Positions 55,823-64,000 of a DNA stretch of 64,000 nt are shown piece after piece (positions within the stretch are counted from its first letter, which is position 1; every line of letters starts with the position of its first letter). Under the pieces are notes generated by a model. That model had not been told where the DNA came from. It did no database searches and was given only the letters and a program-made list of their open reading frames with translations. Source of the DNA: Planomicrobium sp. Y74. Its GTDB lineage: Bacteria; Bacillota; Bacilli; Bacillales_A; Planococcaceae. Where the stretch lies: assembly GCF_003668635.1 (NCBI RefSeq), contig NZ_RCWH01000002.1, forward strand, positions 124,001 through 188,000. The letters run 5' to 3'. The translations under genes and the position numbers were made by a program.

Positions 55823-57094
55823 TTGTTCAAATTTAATGACGAAAAAGACCATCTAAAATGTTCATTCTGTGGCAAACCACAAGAGCAGGTTCGTAAACTG
55901 GTTGCAGGACCGGGTGTATATATTTGTGACGAATGTATTGAGCTTTGTACGGAAATCGTAGAAGAAGAGCTTGGTACGGACGAAGCAGTTGAATTCAAAG
56001 AAGTGCCAAAACCGAAGGAAATCATGGATATCCTAGGAGGCTATGTAATCGGCCAGGATAAAGCGAAAAAATCGCTTGCTGTTGCTGTTTACAATCACTA
56101 CAAACGCGTCAATTCGCAAAGCAAGATCGATGATGTCGAGCTTTCCAAGTCGAACATCGTACTGATCGGACCTACAGGAAGCGGTAAAACTCTATTGGCC
56201 CAAACTTTGGCCCGCATCCTTAATGTTCCTTTCGCTATCGCGGATGCAACATCTCTGACTGAAGCCGGCTATGTCGGTGAAGATGTCGAGAACATTCTGT
56301 TGAAACTGATTCAGGCCGCGGACTATGACGTTGAACGCGCTGAAAAAGGGATCATCTATATCGATGAAATCGATAAAGTGGCCCGTAAATCAGAAAACCC
56401 GTCAATCACACGTGATGTATCGGGTGAAGGCGTTCAGCAAGCCTTGCTGAAAATCCTTGAAGGTACAACTGCAAGCGTTCCACCGCAAGGCGGGCGCAAG
56501 CATCCTCATCAGGAATTCATCCAGATCGACACGACGAATGTCCTGTTTATCGTGGGCGGAGCCTTTGACGGGGTAGATCAAATCATCAAACGCCGTCTCG
56601 GCAATAAAATCATCGGTTTCGGTGCAGATCCGAACAAAGAAGAGCTTGACGAGAAATCATTGCTCAGCCAATTGATTCCTGAAGACTTGCTTAAATTCGG
56701 TCTGATTCCTGAGTTCATCGGCCGTTTGCCAGTATTGGCAAGCCTTGAACAGCTTGATGAAAATGCATTGGTACAGATTTTGACTGAACCGAAAAATGCT
56801 TTGATCAAGCAATATCAGAAAATGATGGAGCTTGATGGCGTTGAATTGACGTTTGAAGACGAAGCACTAGTGGAAATCGCGAAACTTGCGATTGAACGTA
56901 AAACTGGTGCCCGTGGACTTCGCTCAATTATCGAAAATATCATGCTTGATGTAATGTTCGACTTGCCTTCACGAGAAGATATTGTTGAATGTATCATTAC
57001 AAAAGAGACGATTACCGATAAAGTTCAGCCAAAACTCATCTTGGAAGATGGCTCTGAATACATTGCAGATAATAATGAGAAAACATCCGCATAA
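55823..57094 (+). CDS. clpX: ATP-dependent Clp protease ATP-binding subunit ClpX
   Basis: 423 residues. Zinc finger CSFCGK...CDEC (about 12-40), Walker A GPTGSGKT (about 116), Walker B YIDEIDK, pore-loop GYVGEDVE, and the ClpP-binding IGF loop in NKIIGFGAD (about 270). Unfolds substrates for ClpP. TTG 55823 is chosen because the protein then begins [16 protein letters not shown] as other ClpX do, with GGGGTG upstream. Confidence 0.96.
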   Translation: MFKFNDEKDHLKCSFCGKPQEQVRKLVAGPGVYICDECIELCTEIVEEELGTDEAVEFKEVPKPKEIMDILGGYVIGQDKAKKSLAVAVYNHYKRVNSQSKIDDVELSKSNIVLIGPTGSGKTLLAQTLARILNVPFAIADATSLTEAGYVGEDVENILLKLIQAADYDVERAEKGIIYIDEIDKVARKSENPSITRDVSGEGVQQALLKILEGTTASVPPQGGRKHPHQEFIQIDTTNVLFIVGGAFDGVDQIIKRRLGNKIIGFGADPNKEELDEKSLLSQLIPEDLLKFGLIPEFIGRLPVLASLEQLDENALVQILTEPKNALIKQYQKMMELDGVELTFEDEALVEIAKLAIERKTGARGLRSIIENIMLDVMFDLPSREDIVECIITKETITDKVQPKLILEDGSEYIADNNEKTSA

Positions 57095-57186
57095 TTTAGG
57101 ATGATATGGGCTGACTCAGATTGTGCACATCCGCGCGGTCTGGGCTCAGTCCATTTTTTTGGTTTTATATTTATATATAGTTAATA

Positions 57187-57351
57187 AACGATATTCCGCA
57201 AAACAGCTTCGCTTCCTGGGGGCTCGCGCTGAGCTAACTCGTGCTCGTTACACTTCGCCCGAGTGGATCTCAGCACTTCGCTCGAAAGTGAGTTGTCAGG
57301 CCAACTCCCTTTCTAATCCCCTGGGAGTCTTCGCTGTTTTGCTCCATATCT
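57187..57351 (+). repeat. Dispersed repeat family R1, copy d (left module only)
   Basis: GATATTCCGCAAAACAGCTTCGCTT at the left and GTCTTCGCTGTTTTGCTCCATATC at the right form the same terminal inverted repeat as in copy c, enclosing about 120 bases similar to copies a and b. Its occurrence without the right module suggests that this is the basic unit. Confidence 0.75.
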
Positions 57352-57389
57352 AAGTTAAATAACTTAAGATGAAAGAACGGAAGAAGGCG

Positions 57390-57610
57390 AAGAGCAAAGA
57401 TATGCTCCTGCATCGCTGCGCTAGCTTCGTCGCAAACGACTTGTGCAAGCACAAATCGTTTCCTGCGGGATTAAGAGCGTGTCCTGAGACCCCACAGTGA
57501 AGGTTTGACCGAACTTTATTCGGTCGAACCTTTGCGACGAAGCATGTAATGCTGCAGGAGCATCGATTTTCGAAGCGAGCGAGGAGGCTTAGGCCGCTCC
57601 CCGCGGAAAG
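57390..57610 (+). repeat. Further GC-rich repeat module before lonA
   Basis: Contains GCTCCTGCATCGCT...GCTTCGTCGCAAA (also at 18510 and 23020), a hairpin GAAGGTTTGACCGAACTT / GGTCGAACCTTTGC, and TAATGCTGCAGGAGCAT as the inverted counterpart. Non-coding. lonB, which lies between clpX and lonA in B. subtilis, is absent; only repeats occupy the gap. Confidence 0.6.
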
Positions 57611-57676
57611 CGTCCTTCTGGAGAGAGTTCAACAAAAAATTATTTATCGTTACACACACCCGGAGGTGGCTTATAG

Positions 57677-60004
57677 ATGGCTAAGAAGAAAGTTACAAAA
57701 CGAGTGCCTTTATTGCCGCTGCGCGGACTTCTTGTTTTCCCGACTATGGTTTTGCATATAGATGTCGGACGCGAGCGTTCGGTGGCTGCATTGGAACAGG
57801 CATTATTGGAAGACAATATTGTGTTCCTTGCAACGCAGAAAGATATCAGTGTCGAGCAGCCTGAAAAAGAAGATCTTCAGAAGATCGGCACGCTGGCATA
57901 CGTAAAACAGATGCTGAAGTTGCCGAATGGCACAATCCGTGTGCTGGTCGAAGGACTGGAACGCGGTCAGTGGAAGTCTTATGAAGAAGAAGAGAACTTC
58001 CCGGTTGTGGAAGTGACTTCATTCCCTGACGAAACTGAGCGGGATGCTGAGCAGGATGCATTGATGCGTTTATTGGTTGAGCACTTCGAGAAGTATACAA
58101 AAGCGTCGAAGAAGGTAACGAATGAAACCTATAAAACGGTAGCGGATATTGAAGAACCAGGCCGCCTGGCTGATATGGTCGCTTCGCATCTGCCGTTGAA
58201 AATGGCCGGTAAACAGGAAGTCCTTGAGACTTTCGACATCAGCAAGCGTCTTGAAATGCTGATTGGCCGTTTGCACAATGAGCATGAAGTCATCGATTTG
58301 GAAAGACGCATCAATCAGCGCGTCAAAAAAGCGATGGAGCAGACGCAAAAAGAGTTTTATTTGCGCGAACAGATGAAAGCTATCCAACAGGAACTGGGCG
58401 ATAAAGACGGCAAAACGGGTGAAATTTCCGACTTGAAAAAGCGGATTGATGCAGCCGGCATGCCGGAATCGACGAAAAAGACGGCGCTTAAAGAGCTTGA
58501 CCGTTACGAAAAACTGCCTTCTGCAGCAGCGGAAAGCGGCATTATCCGTAATTATATCGAGTGGCTCGTGACGATTCCGTGGTCTGAGAAAACGGAAGAC
58601 CGTTTGGATATCAAATATGCAGAAGAAGTTTTAAACCGTGACCATGACGGATTAGAGAGCGTCAAAGAACGCGTCCTCGAATATTTGGCAGTCCAGCAGA
58701 TGACGAAATCACTGCGCGGCCCAATCCTTTGCCTTGTCGGACCACCAGGTGTCGGTAAAACGTCCCTGGCGAAATCGATCGCCGAATCACTTGATCGCAA
58801 ATTCGTCCGCATCTCACTTGGGGGAGTTCGCGATGAATCCGAAATCCGCGGCCATCGCCGTACTTATGTCGGCGCAATGCCTGGCCGGATTATCCAAGGA
58901 ATGAAAAAAGCGGGGACGGTCAATCCGGTATTCCTGCTTGATGAAATCGAGAAAATGTCGAATGATTTCAGAGGAGATCCTTCTTCTGCAATGCTGGAAG
59001 TGTTGGATCCAGAACAGAATAATTCATTCAGCGACCATTATATTGAAGAAACCTATGATCTTTCGAATGTGCTTTTCATTGCAACAGCGAATGATCTCAG
59101 CTCGATTCCTGGACCGCTGCGCGACCGTATGGAAGTGATTTCGATTGCGGGCTACACGGAAGCGGAGAAAACGCAGATTGCAAAAAACCATTTGGCACCG
59201 AAGCAATTGGAGGAACACGGATTAACAGCTGAACAACTGCAGTTTACAGACGAGGCTTTATTGTCCATCGTCCGTTACTACACAAGGGAAGCTGGAGTCC
59301 GCGGACTTGAACGCCAACTGGCTGCAATTTGCCGGAAAGTGACCAAACAGATCGTGTCGAAAGAAACGGAATCTGTGGAAGTTACGGAGAAAGAAGTCGA
59401 GGAGTATCTCGGCAAACGCAAGTTCCGTTACGGTATGGCTGAAACGGAAAACCAGATTGGTGTTGCAACAGGACTAGCCTATACAACAGTCGGTGGGGAT
59501 ACGCTGCAGATCGAAGTATCGCTGTCACCGGGCAAAGGCAAATTGCAATTGACCGGTAAACTGGGTGATGTCATGAAGGAGTCGGCGCAGACTGCTTTAT
59601 CGTTTGTCCGTTCAAGAGCCGAATCGCTTGGCCTTGATCCGAATTTCCATGAATCCCAGGATATCCACATCCACGTTCCAGAAGGTGCTGTTCCAAAAGA
59701 CGGCCCATCAGCCGGTGTGGCCATCGCGACAGCTTTGGTATCTTCATTATCTAAACGGCCAATCCGCCGCGAAGTGGGGATGACCGGGGAAATCACTTTG
59801 CGCGGCCGCGTACTGCCAATCGGCGGCGTGAAGGAAAAAACATTGAGCGCACACCGTGCAGGGCTCACTACTATCATTTTGCCGAAGGACAATGAACGTG
59901 ACATCGAAGATATTCCGGAAACAGTCCGCGAACAATTGACGTTCAAATTTGTATCCGAAGCAGACGAAGCGCTTGAAATCGCTTTAGAAGGAGTAAACAA
60001 ATGA
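57677..60004 (+). CDS. lonA: ATP-dependent protease Lon
   Basis: 775 residues. N-terminal LON substrate-binding domain ([20 protein letters not shown]), AAA+ with Walker [12 protein letters not shown] (about 356) and the sensor regions, C-terminal Ser-Lys protease with [15 protein letters not shown] (Ser about 678) and Lys near 721. Degrades misfolded and regulatory proteins. Ends with ATGA overlap into engB. Confidence 0.97.
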   Translation: MAKKKVTKRVPLLPLRGLLVFPTMVLHIDVGRERSVAALEQALLEDNIVFLATQKDISVEQPEKEDLQKIGTLAYVKQMLKLPNGTIRVLVEGLERGQWKSYEEEENFPVVEVTSFPDETERDAEQDALMRLLVEHFEKYTKASKKVTNETYKTVADIEEPGRLADMVASHLPLKMAGKQEVLETFDISKRLEMLIGRLHNEHEVIDLERRINQRVKKAMEQTQKEFYLREQMKAIQQELGDKDGKTGEISDLKKRIDAAGMPESTKKTALKELDRYEKLPSAAAESGIIRNYIEWLVTIPWSEKTEDRLDIKYAEEVLNRDHDGLESVKERVLEYLAVQQMTKSLRGPILCLVGPPGVGKTSLAKSIAESLDRKFVRISLGGVRDESEIRGHRRTYVGAMPGRIIQGMKKAGTVNPVFLLDEIEKMSNDFRGDPSSAMLEVLDPEQNNSFSDHYIEETYDLSNVLFIATANDLSSIPGPLRDRMEVISIAGYTEAEKTQIAKNHLAPKQLEEHGLTAEQLQFTDEALLSIVRYYTREAGVRGLERQLAAICRKVTKQIVSKETESVEVTEKEVEEYLGKRKFRYGMAETENQIGVATGLAYTTVGGDTLQIEVSLSPGKGKLQLTGKLGDVMKESAQTALSFVRSRAESLGLDPNFHESQDIHIHVPEGAVPKDGPSAGVAIATALVSSLSKRPIRREVGMTGEITLRGRVLPIGGVKEKTLSAHRAGLTTIILPKDNERDIEDIPETVREQLTFKFVSEADEALEIALEGVNK

Positions 60005-60582
60005 AAGTTAATAACGTAGAACTTGTAATCAGTGCCGTCCGTCCGGATCAGTATCCGGAAGACGGCCTGCCGGAATTCGCTTTAGCAGGACGTTCGAATG
60101 TCGGTAAATCTTCATTTATCAATAAAATGATCGGCCGCAAAAGCATGGCACGTATTTCCTCGAAACCCGGCAAGACGCAGACGCTGAATTTCTATAAGAT
60201 AGAAGAAAAATTGTTTTATGTGGATGTTCCCGGCTATGGCTATGCCAAAGTTTCAAAAGGTGAACGCGAAGCATGGGGCAAGATGATCGAACGCTATATC
60301 ACTGACCGCGAACCGCTTCGCGCAGTGATTCAGATTGTCGATCTTCGCCACCCGCCAAGCCGCGACGATATCGCAATGTATGATTTCATGAAGCATTATG
60401 GTATTCCGTGCATCATCATCGCGACGAAAGCGGATAAGATTCCAAAAGGCAAATGGGACAAACACAAGAAAATTGTCCGCGATACGCTGGAGATGGAGAA
60501 AACCGATCCATTGATCGTCTTTTCTTCCGAAACAGGACTCGGCAAAGACGAAGCCTGGAAAGAAATCGAAAGCAGAATGTAA
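60001..60582 (+). CDS. engB: Ribosome biogenesis GTPase YsxC/EngB
   Basis: 193 residues. GTPase motifs: G1 GRSNVGKSS (about 30), G2/G3 KTQTLNF...DVPGYGYA (about 58-84), G4 TKAD (about 141). Needed for 50S assembly. Coupled to lonA (ATGA) as in B. subtilis. Confidence 0.96.
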   Translation: MKVNNVELVISAVRPDQYPEDGLPEFALAGRSNVGKSSFINKMIGRKSMARISSKPGKTQTLNFYKIEEKLFYVDVPGYGYAKVSKGEREAWGKMIERYITDREPLRAVIQIVDLRHPPSRDDIAMYDFMKHYGIPCIIIATKADKIPKGKWDKHKKIVRDTLEMEKTDPLIVFSSETGLGKDEAWKEIESRM

Positions 60583-60590
60583 GAAGGATG

Positions 60591-60615
60591 AGCGCAGCTG
60601 AGGCTGCGCTTTTTT
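60591..60615 (+). terminator. Terminator after engB
   Basis: AGCGCAGC / GCTGCGCT stem, TGAG loop, six T. Confidence 0.9.
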
Positions 60616-60644
60616 ATGTGGAGAAAAACTGAATGGCTAAGTTC

Positions 60645-60691
60645 GGGCGGGGTTCGCCCCGCCCACTGGGCAGTCCGCGGATGCGGACTGC
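60645..60691. other. Two adjacent perfect hairpins
   Basis: GGGCGGGG-TTCG-CCCCGCCC (60645-60664) and GCAGTCCGC-GGAT-GCGGACTGC (60670-60691), with no T run after either. Function unknown. Confidence 0.6.
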
Positions 60692-60770
60692 TTTCAAAAG
60701 GGATGTCTTTTCTTTTAAGGATAACGATTGTGGTGGAGGTGCCGGTTGATCCGGTCAATTTTCAGCTGAG

Positions 60771-60985
60771 TGATCATAGAACCGTTTGAGTGATCATAGA
60801 ATCGGATAAGTGATCATAGAACCGTTTGAGTGATCATAGAATCGGATAAGTGATCATAGAATCGTTTGAGTGATCATAGAATCGGATAAGTGATCATAGA
60901 ACCGTTTGAGTGATCATAGAATCGGATAAGTGATCATAGAACCCTAAAAAGTGCTCATAGAACCCTAAAAAGTGCTCATAGAACT
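60771..60985 (+). repeat. Orphan tandem array A3: 11 units, core TGATCATAGAA
   Basis: Cores start every 20 bases from 60771 to 60931, then at 60952 and 60973 (TGCTCATAGAA variants). The 9-base linkers strictly alternate between CGTTTGAG and CGGATAAG types over the first eight units, giving a 40-bp higher-order unit. No NERD gene is adjacent. A C-rich tract (61005-61040) follows, as after array B. Confidence 0.95.
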
Positions 60986-61227
60986 GGCGAACCACTCAAA
61001 TCTCCCCGAAAAACCGCCCCCAACCCCATTTCAACACCCAAGTAAACTGACAAATTCGAATACGAGCGTAATCCTTGTCCTACAATATCCCCAGTGCTAG
61101 AATTAGATTATAATCATTATAAATAAACATACTTCATTGCTTGTTCACAATTTCGGAGGCTTATAAAGCATTGTTGGTGGTATACTTATATATATGAAAT
61201 ATGGAACGTGAAAGGTGTTTTGAACCC

Positions 61228-62607
61228 ATGCATACATTAGTAGTCGGGGTAAACTACCGCTCTGCACCCGTGGAGATCCGTGAAAAATTGTCGTTTATCG
61301 AAAACGAACTTCCACAGGCCATGCAGGCTTTAAATAAACAAAAAAGCGTATTGGAGAACGTCATCGTATCGACGTGCAACCGCACTGAGATTTATGCGGT
61401 GGTTGATCAGCTCCATACAGGCAAATACTATGTGAAGCAATTCCTGGCGGATTATTTTGATATTCCGCAGGAGTCGTTTTCGCAGTATTTATTTGTCCAT
61501 GAAAAAGATGAGGCGGTCGAGCATCTATTCCGTGTAACTGCCGGGATTGATTCAATGGTGCTTGGTGAAACGCAGATTCTTGGACAGGTGAAGGGCAGCT
61601 TCCTTGCCGGACAGGAAATTGGCACGACGGGTACAGTTTTCAACCAATTATTCAAACAGGCAGTAACGCTTGCTAAACGGGCGCATTCGGAAACAGCGAT
61701 CGGCGAGAATGCCGTATCGGTTTCGTATGCGGCAGTTGAACTTGGCAAGAAGATTTTTGGCACGCTTAAAAACAAGCATGTTGTTATTCTTGGCGCCGGC
61801 AAAATGGGCGAACTAGCAATCAAAAATCTTCAAGGCAGCGGAGCGGACCGCATCACGGTCATCAACCGCACATTTGAAAAAGCGGAAGTTCTTGCTGACA
61901 AATTCGGCGGCAGAGCGAAGCCGTTGAATGAATTGCAGTGTGCGCTTTTGGATGCGGATATTTTGATTTCATCAACTGGTGCACAGGACTTTGTCATCGA
62001 CCTCGAATTGATGCAATTCGTTGAGAAATTGCGCAAAGGCAAGCCTTTATTCCTTGTGGATATTGCTGTGCCGCGTGATATGGATCCGCGCATCGGCGAT
62101 TTGCCGAATGTATTCCTTTACGATATCGATGATATGCAAGGTATCGTGAACGCTAATCTGGCGGAACGTGAACGCGCTGCAACGCAGATCGTTTCCATGA
62201 TCGATAAAGAAGCGGGTCAATTCAATGACTGGCTGACGACTCTTGGCGTGGTTCCGGTGATTTCCGCATTGCGTGAAAAAGCCCTTGGAATCCAGGCGGA
62301 AACGATGGCCAGCATCGAGAACAAGATGCCGGACCTGACAGACCGTGAGAAAAAAATCTTGAACAAACATACAAAATCGATCATCAATCAATTGCTGAAA
62401 GAGCCGATTCTACAAGCGAAGGAAATGGCCGGTTCACCGAAATCCCGCGAACAGCTTGAGCTGTTCCAGCAGATTTTCGGAATTGAAGATGAAGTGCAAG
62501 GACAGATCGAGCAGCAGTCAAAAGCTGCTATGGTCAAAGCTGAAAAAGCTGCGGAAGATAAACAAAAGCAGCAGCAGCAACAGGAATCACCCGGATATTC
62601 ATTTTAA
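61228..62607 (+). CDS. hemA: Glutamyl-tRNA reductase
   Basis: 459 residues. First committed step of the C5 haem pathway. Active-site Cys in STCNRTEIY (about 49-57), [16 protein letters not shown] (about 98-113), NADPH-binding GAGKMGEL (about 191) and a C-terminal dimerisation helix. The poly-Gln tail (KQQQQQQES) is unusual but harmless. ATG 61228 starts [21 protein letters not shown] like other HemA. Confidence 0.96.
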   Translation: MHTLVVGVNYRSAPVEIREKLSFIENELPQAMQALNKQKSVLENVIVSTCNRTEIYAVVDQLHTGKYYVKQFLADYFDIPQESFSQYLFVHEKDEAVEHLFRVTAGIDSMVLGETQILGQVKGSFLAGQEIGTTGTVFNQLFKQAVTLAKRAHSETAIGENAVSVSYAAVELGKKIFGTLKNKHVVILGAGKMGELAIKNLQGSGADRITVINRTFEKAEVLADKFGGRAKPLNELQCALLDADILISSTGAQDFVIDLELMQFVEKLRKGKPLFLVDIAVPRDMDPRIGDLPNVFLYDIDDMQGIVNANLAERERAATQIVSMIDKEAGQFNDWLTTLGVVPVISALREKALGIQAETMASIENKMPDLTDREKKILNKHTKSIINQLLKEPILQAKEMAGSPKSREQLELFQQIFGIEDEVQGQIEQQSKAAMVKAEKAAEDKQKQQQQQESPGYSF

Positions 62608-62619
62608 TCGGTTGGAAAG

Positions 62620-62668
62620 AGGCGTTTTCGAATCTATATGTTAAAATGTAGAGACGAAACGCCTTTTA
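62620..62668 (+). terminator. Terminator-like inverted repeat between hemA and hemX
   Basis: AGGCGTTTTCG / CGAAACGCCT with a 23-base loop and T run. If active it would lower hemX and hemC expression relative to hemA. Confidence 0.45.
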
Positions 62669-62691
62669 CTATGGAAATGAAGGGGAATGGG

Positions 62692-63522
62692 ATGGCTGAT
62701 ATAACAATGGCAAGGCTGCATGAAGCTATGGTTATTCTATATGCTGTCAGCCTTGTTTTTTATTTTTTGGATTATGTATATAAAGAGAAAAAAGCGGCAA
62801 AAATAGCGATGTCGCTGCTTGGCGGCGTCTGGGTGCTTCAAACGGTGTTTCTTGTGTTTTATATCATAGAAACACAGAGGTTCCCGGTGCTTACCCTGTT
62901 TGAAGGCATTTATTTCTATGCCTGGCTGCTTGTCACGGTGTCGCTCGTACTCCGGATATTCTATCGATTCGATTTTGCGGTGTTCCTGATCAACATCATC
63001 GGATTCATCTTCATGACGATCCATACATTCGCGCCGGTTCAGATTGAGCGGTCGCCGGTCGGGGAATCGTTGATTTCCGAACTATTGCTCATTCATATCA
63101 GTTTCGCGATTCTATCATATGCAGCATTTTCACTGTCATTCGTCTTTTCGCTGCTCAACCTGCTGCAATATCGGCTGTTGAAACGGAAAAAATGGACGAA
63201 ACAATGGAACAGCCTGCCATCACTCGGCCAGACGGAAAAAGGGATGTCGATTTCGATCGGCGTCGGCATTTCACTGCTGTTCGTGTCGCTGGTACTTGGC
63301 CTGCAATGGGCGTACATAGCGCTCTTTGATTTCTCGATTTTCGATTTGAAAATCGTCGGTTCATTTATACTTGTGGTCGTCTACAGTGTAATCCTGTGGC
63401 GCCACCAAAAAGGCACATTGAATGGCATGTCCTATTCATTGGCCCATATTTACGCATTTTTAGTGCTGTTGATTAATTTCTTCCTCGGCAGCCGTTTATC
63501 GGAATTTCATTTTTGGTATTAA
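62692..63522 (+). CDS. hemX: HemX/CcsA-like membrane protein of haem biosynthesis cluster
   Basis: 276 residues with about eight membrane helices. Belongs to the cytochrome c assembly (CcsA) family: [35 protein letters not shown], and a conserved His in [16 protein letters not shown] (about 140). In B. subtilis HemX lowers HemA levels. ATG 62692 has AAGGGG 6 bases upstream. Confidence 0.9.
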   Translation: MADITMARLHEAMVILYAVSLVFYFLDYVYKEKKAAKIAMSLLGGVWVLQTVFLVFYIIETQRFPVLTLFEGIYFYAWLLVTVSLVLRIFYRFDFAVFLINIIGFIFMTIHTFAPVQIERSPVGESLISELLLIHISFAILSYAAFSLSFVFSLLNLLQYRLLKRKKWTKQWNSLPSLGQTEKGMSISIGVGISLLFVSLVLGLQWAYIALFDFSIFDLKIVGSFILVVVYSVILWRHQKGTLNGMSYSLAHIYAFLVLLINFFLGSRLSEFHFWY

Positions 63523-63539
63523 GGAAAGGTAGGATTCAT

Positions 63540-64000
63540 TTGAGAAAAATTATTGTAGGATCTAGAAGAAGCAAGCTTGCTTTAACGCAGACAAATCAGT
63601 TTATCGATAAATTGAAGGCGGCAGGAGCCCCTTTTGAATTTGAAATAAAAGAGATCGTCACTAAAGGTGACCGCATTGTGGACGTAACTCTTTCGAAAGT
63701 TGGAGGCAAAGGCTTATTCGTAAAAGAAATCGAACAGGCGCTTTTCAACAAGGAAATCGATTTTGCCGTACACAGCATGAAAGATATGCCATCGGTTCTT
63801 CCTGAAGGATTCGTCATCGGCTGTGTGCCGGAACGCGAAGACCCGCGTGATGCTTTTATTGCCAATGGCCACGTGAAATTCATGGATCTGCCGGTTGGCG
63901 CGAAAGTCGGAACAAGCAGCCTGCGCCGCAGTTCGCAGTTATTGCTGATACGTCCGGACCTTGATATCCAGTGGATCCGCGGCAACATCGATACCCGCCT
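63540..64000 (+). CDS. hemC: Hydroxymethylbilane synthase (partial, runs off the window)
   Basis: TTG start after AAAGGTAGGA, then [20 protein letters not shown]. First 153 residues are present, including [29 protein letters not shown] and [18 protein letters not shown] and [11 protein letters not shown], all typical of porphobilinogen deaminase. The cofactor-binding Cys lies beyond the window. Third gene of hemAXC. Confidence 0.95.
   Translation, partial: MRKIIVGSRRSKLALTQTNQFIDKLKAAGAPFEFEIKEIVTKGDRIVDVTLSKVGGKGLFVKEIEQALFNKEIDFAVHSMKDMPSVLPEGFVIGCVPEREDPRDAFIANGHVKFMDLPVGAKVGTSSLRRSSQLLLIRPDLDIQWIRGNIDTR

Overview
The window is a chromosome segment of a low-to-moderate GC Firmicute. Its backbone follows the Bacillus subtilis order ysdC - ysgA - pheST - rnhC - zapA - cvpA - polX - mutS2 - yshE - lcfA/fadR/fadB/etfBA - trxA - uvrC - lysC - yslB - sdhCAB - ysmAB - racE - rph - xtp, followed further on by ysoA - tig - clpX - lonA - engB - hemAXC. 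The sporulation or germination genes that B. subtilis keeps in these neighbourhoods (gerE, gerM, lonB, sspI) are absent. With the repeat-rich intergenic regions, this suggests a non-sporulating member of the Planococcaceae such as Planococcus; that assignment is an inference from synteny and protein similarity.

Left backbone (0-37 kb). An M42 peptidase is followed by a repeat-flanked NERD nuclease-like gene (1.5-3.1 kb), a small regulator/membrane/export operon, an rRNA/tRNA methyltransferase, and pheST behind a T-box leader. Three AT-rich pseudopilin-type genes sit between pheT and rnhC. Next come division and repair genes (zapA, cvpA, polX, mutS2) and a fatty-acid degradation operon with a perfect-consensus cre site and a FadR-type operator. 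Then trxA, uvrC, lysC behind a lysine riboswitch, a second NERD gene with its own repeat array, yslB, sdhCAB, and ysmA/ysmB/racE/rph/xtp.

Genomic island (37.1-51.2 kb). A tRNA-Arg(TCT) gene at 37.1 kb and a near-identical full copy at 49.7 kb bound a 12.6-kb AT-rich element. It carries a tyrosine integrase, a zinc-ribbon endonuclease-like protein, an SF2-helicase-like protein, a SIR2/HEPN multidomain protein, a decayed serine recombinase, a coiled-coil membrane protein and a three-gene ABC-3C (DUF2326-type) module. SIR2/HEPN and ABC-3C proteins are typical of anti-phage defence, so this looks like a mobile defence island. To its right, between the second tRNA and a third short copy of the tRNA 3' end (51.17 kb), lie a decayed integrase and a K+ channel gene broken by a stop codon. 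This is probably an older element in tandem.

Right backbone (51.3-64 kb). A secreted LysM-repeat protein, a YdcF-like protein, a TPR protein, tig, clpX, lonA, engB, then the haem genes hemA, hemX and hemC (cut by the window end).

The most unusual signal is a set of short tandem arrays with a period of about 20 bp (two helical turns). Two arrays with core TGATCATAGAA bracket the first NERD gene, and its stop codon lies inside the first repeat unit. An array with a different core (CGCACAYAAA) but the same architecture lies just downstream of the paralogous second NERD gene. An orphan TGATCATAGAA array lies upstream of hemA. NERD proteins plus cognate arrays may form an undescribed repeat/nuclease system. 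Separately, long GC-rich dispersed repeats of at least two families fill many intergenic gaps.
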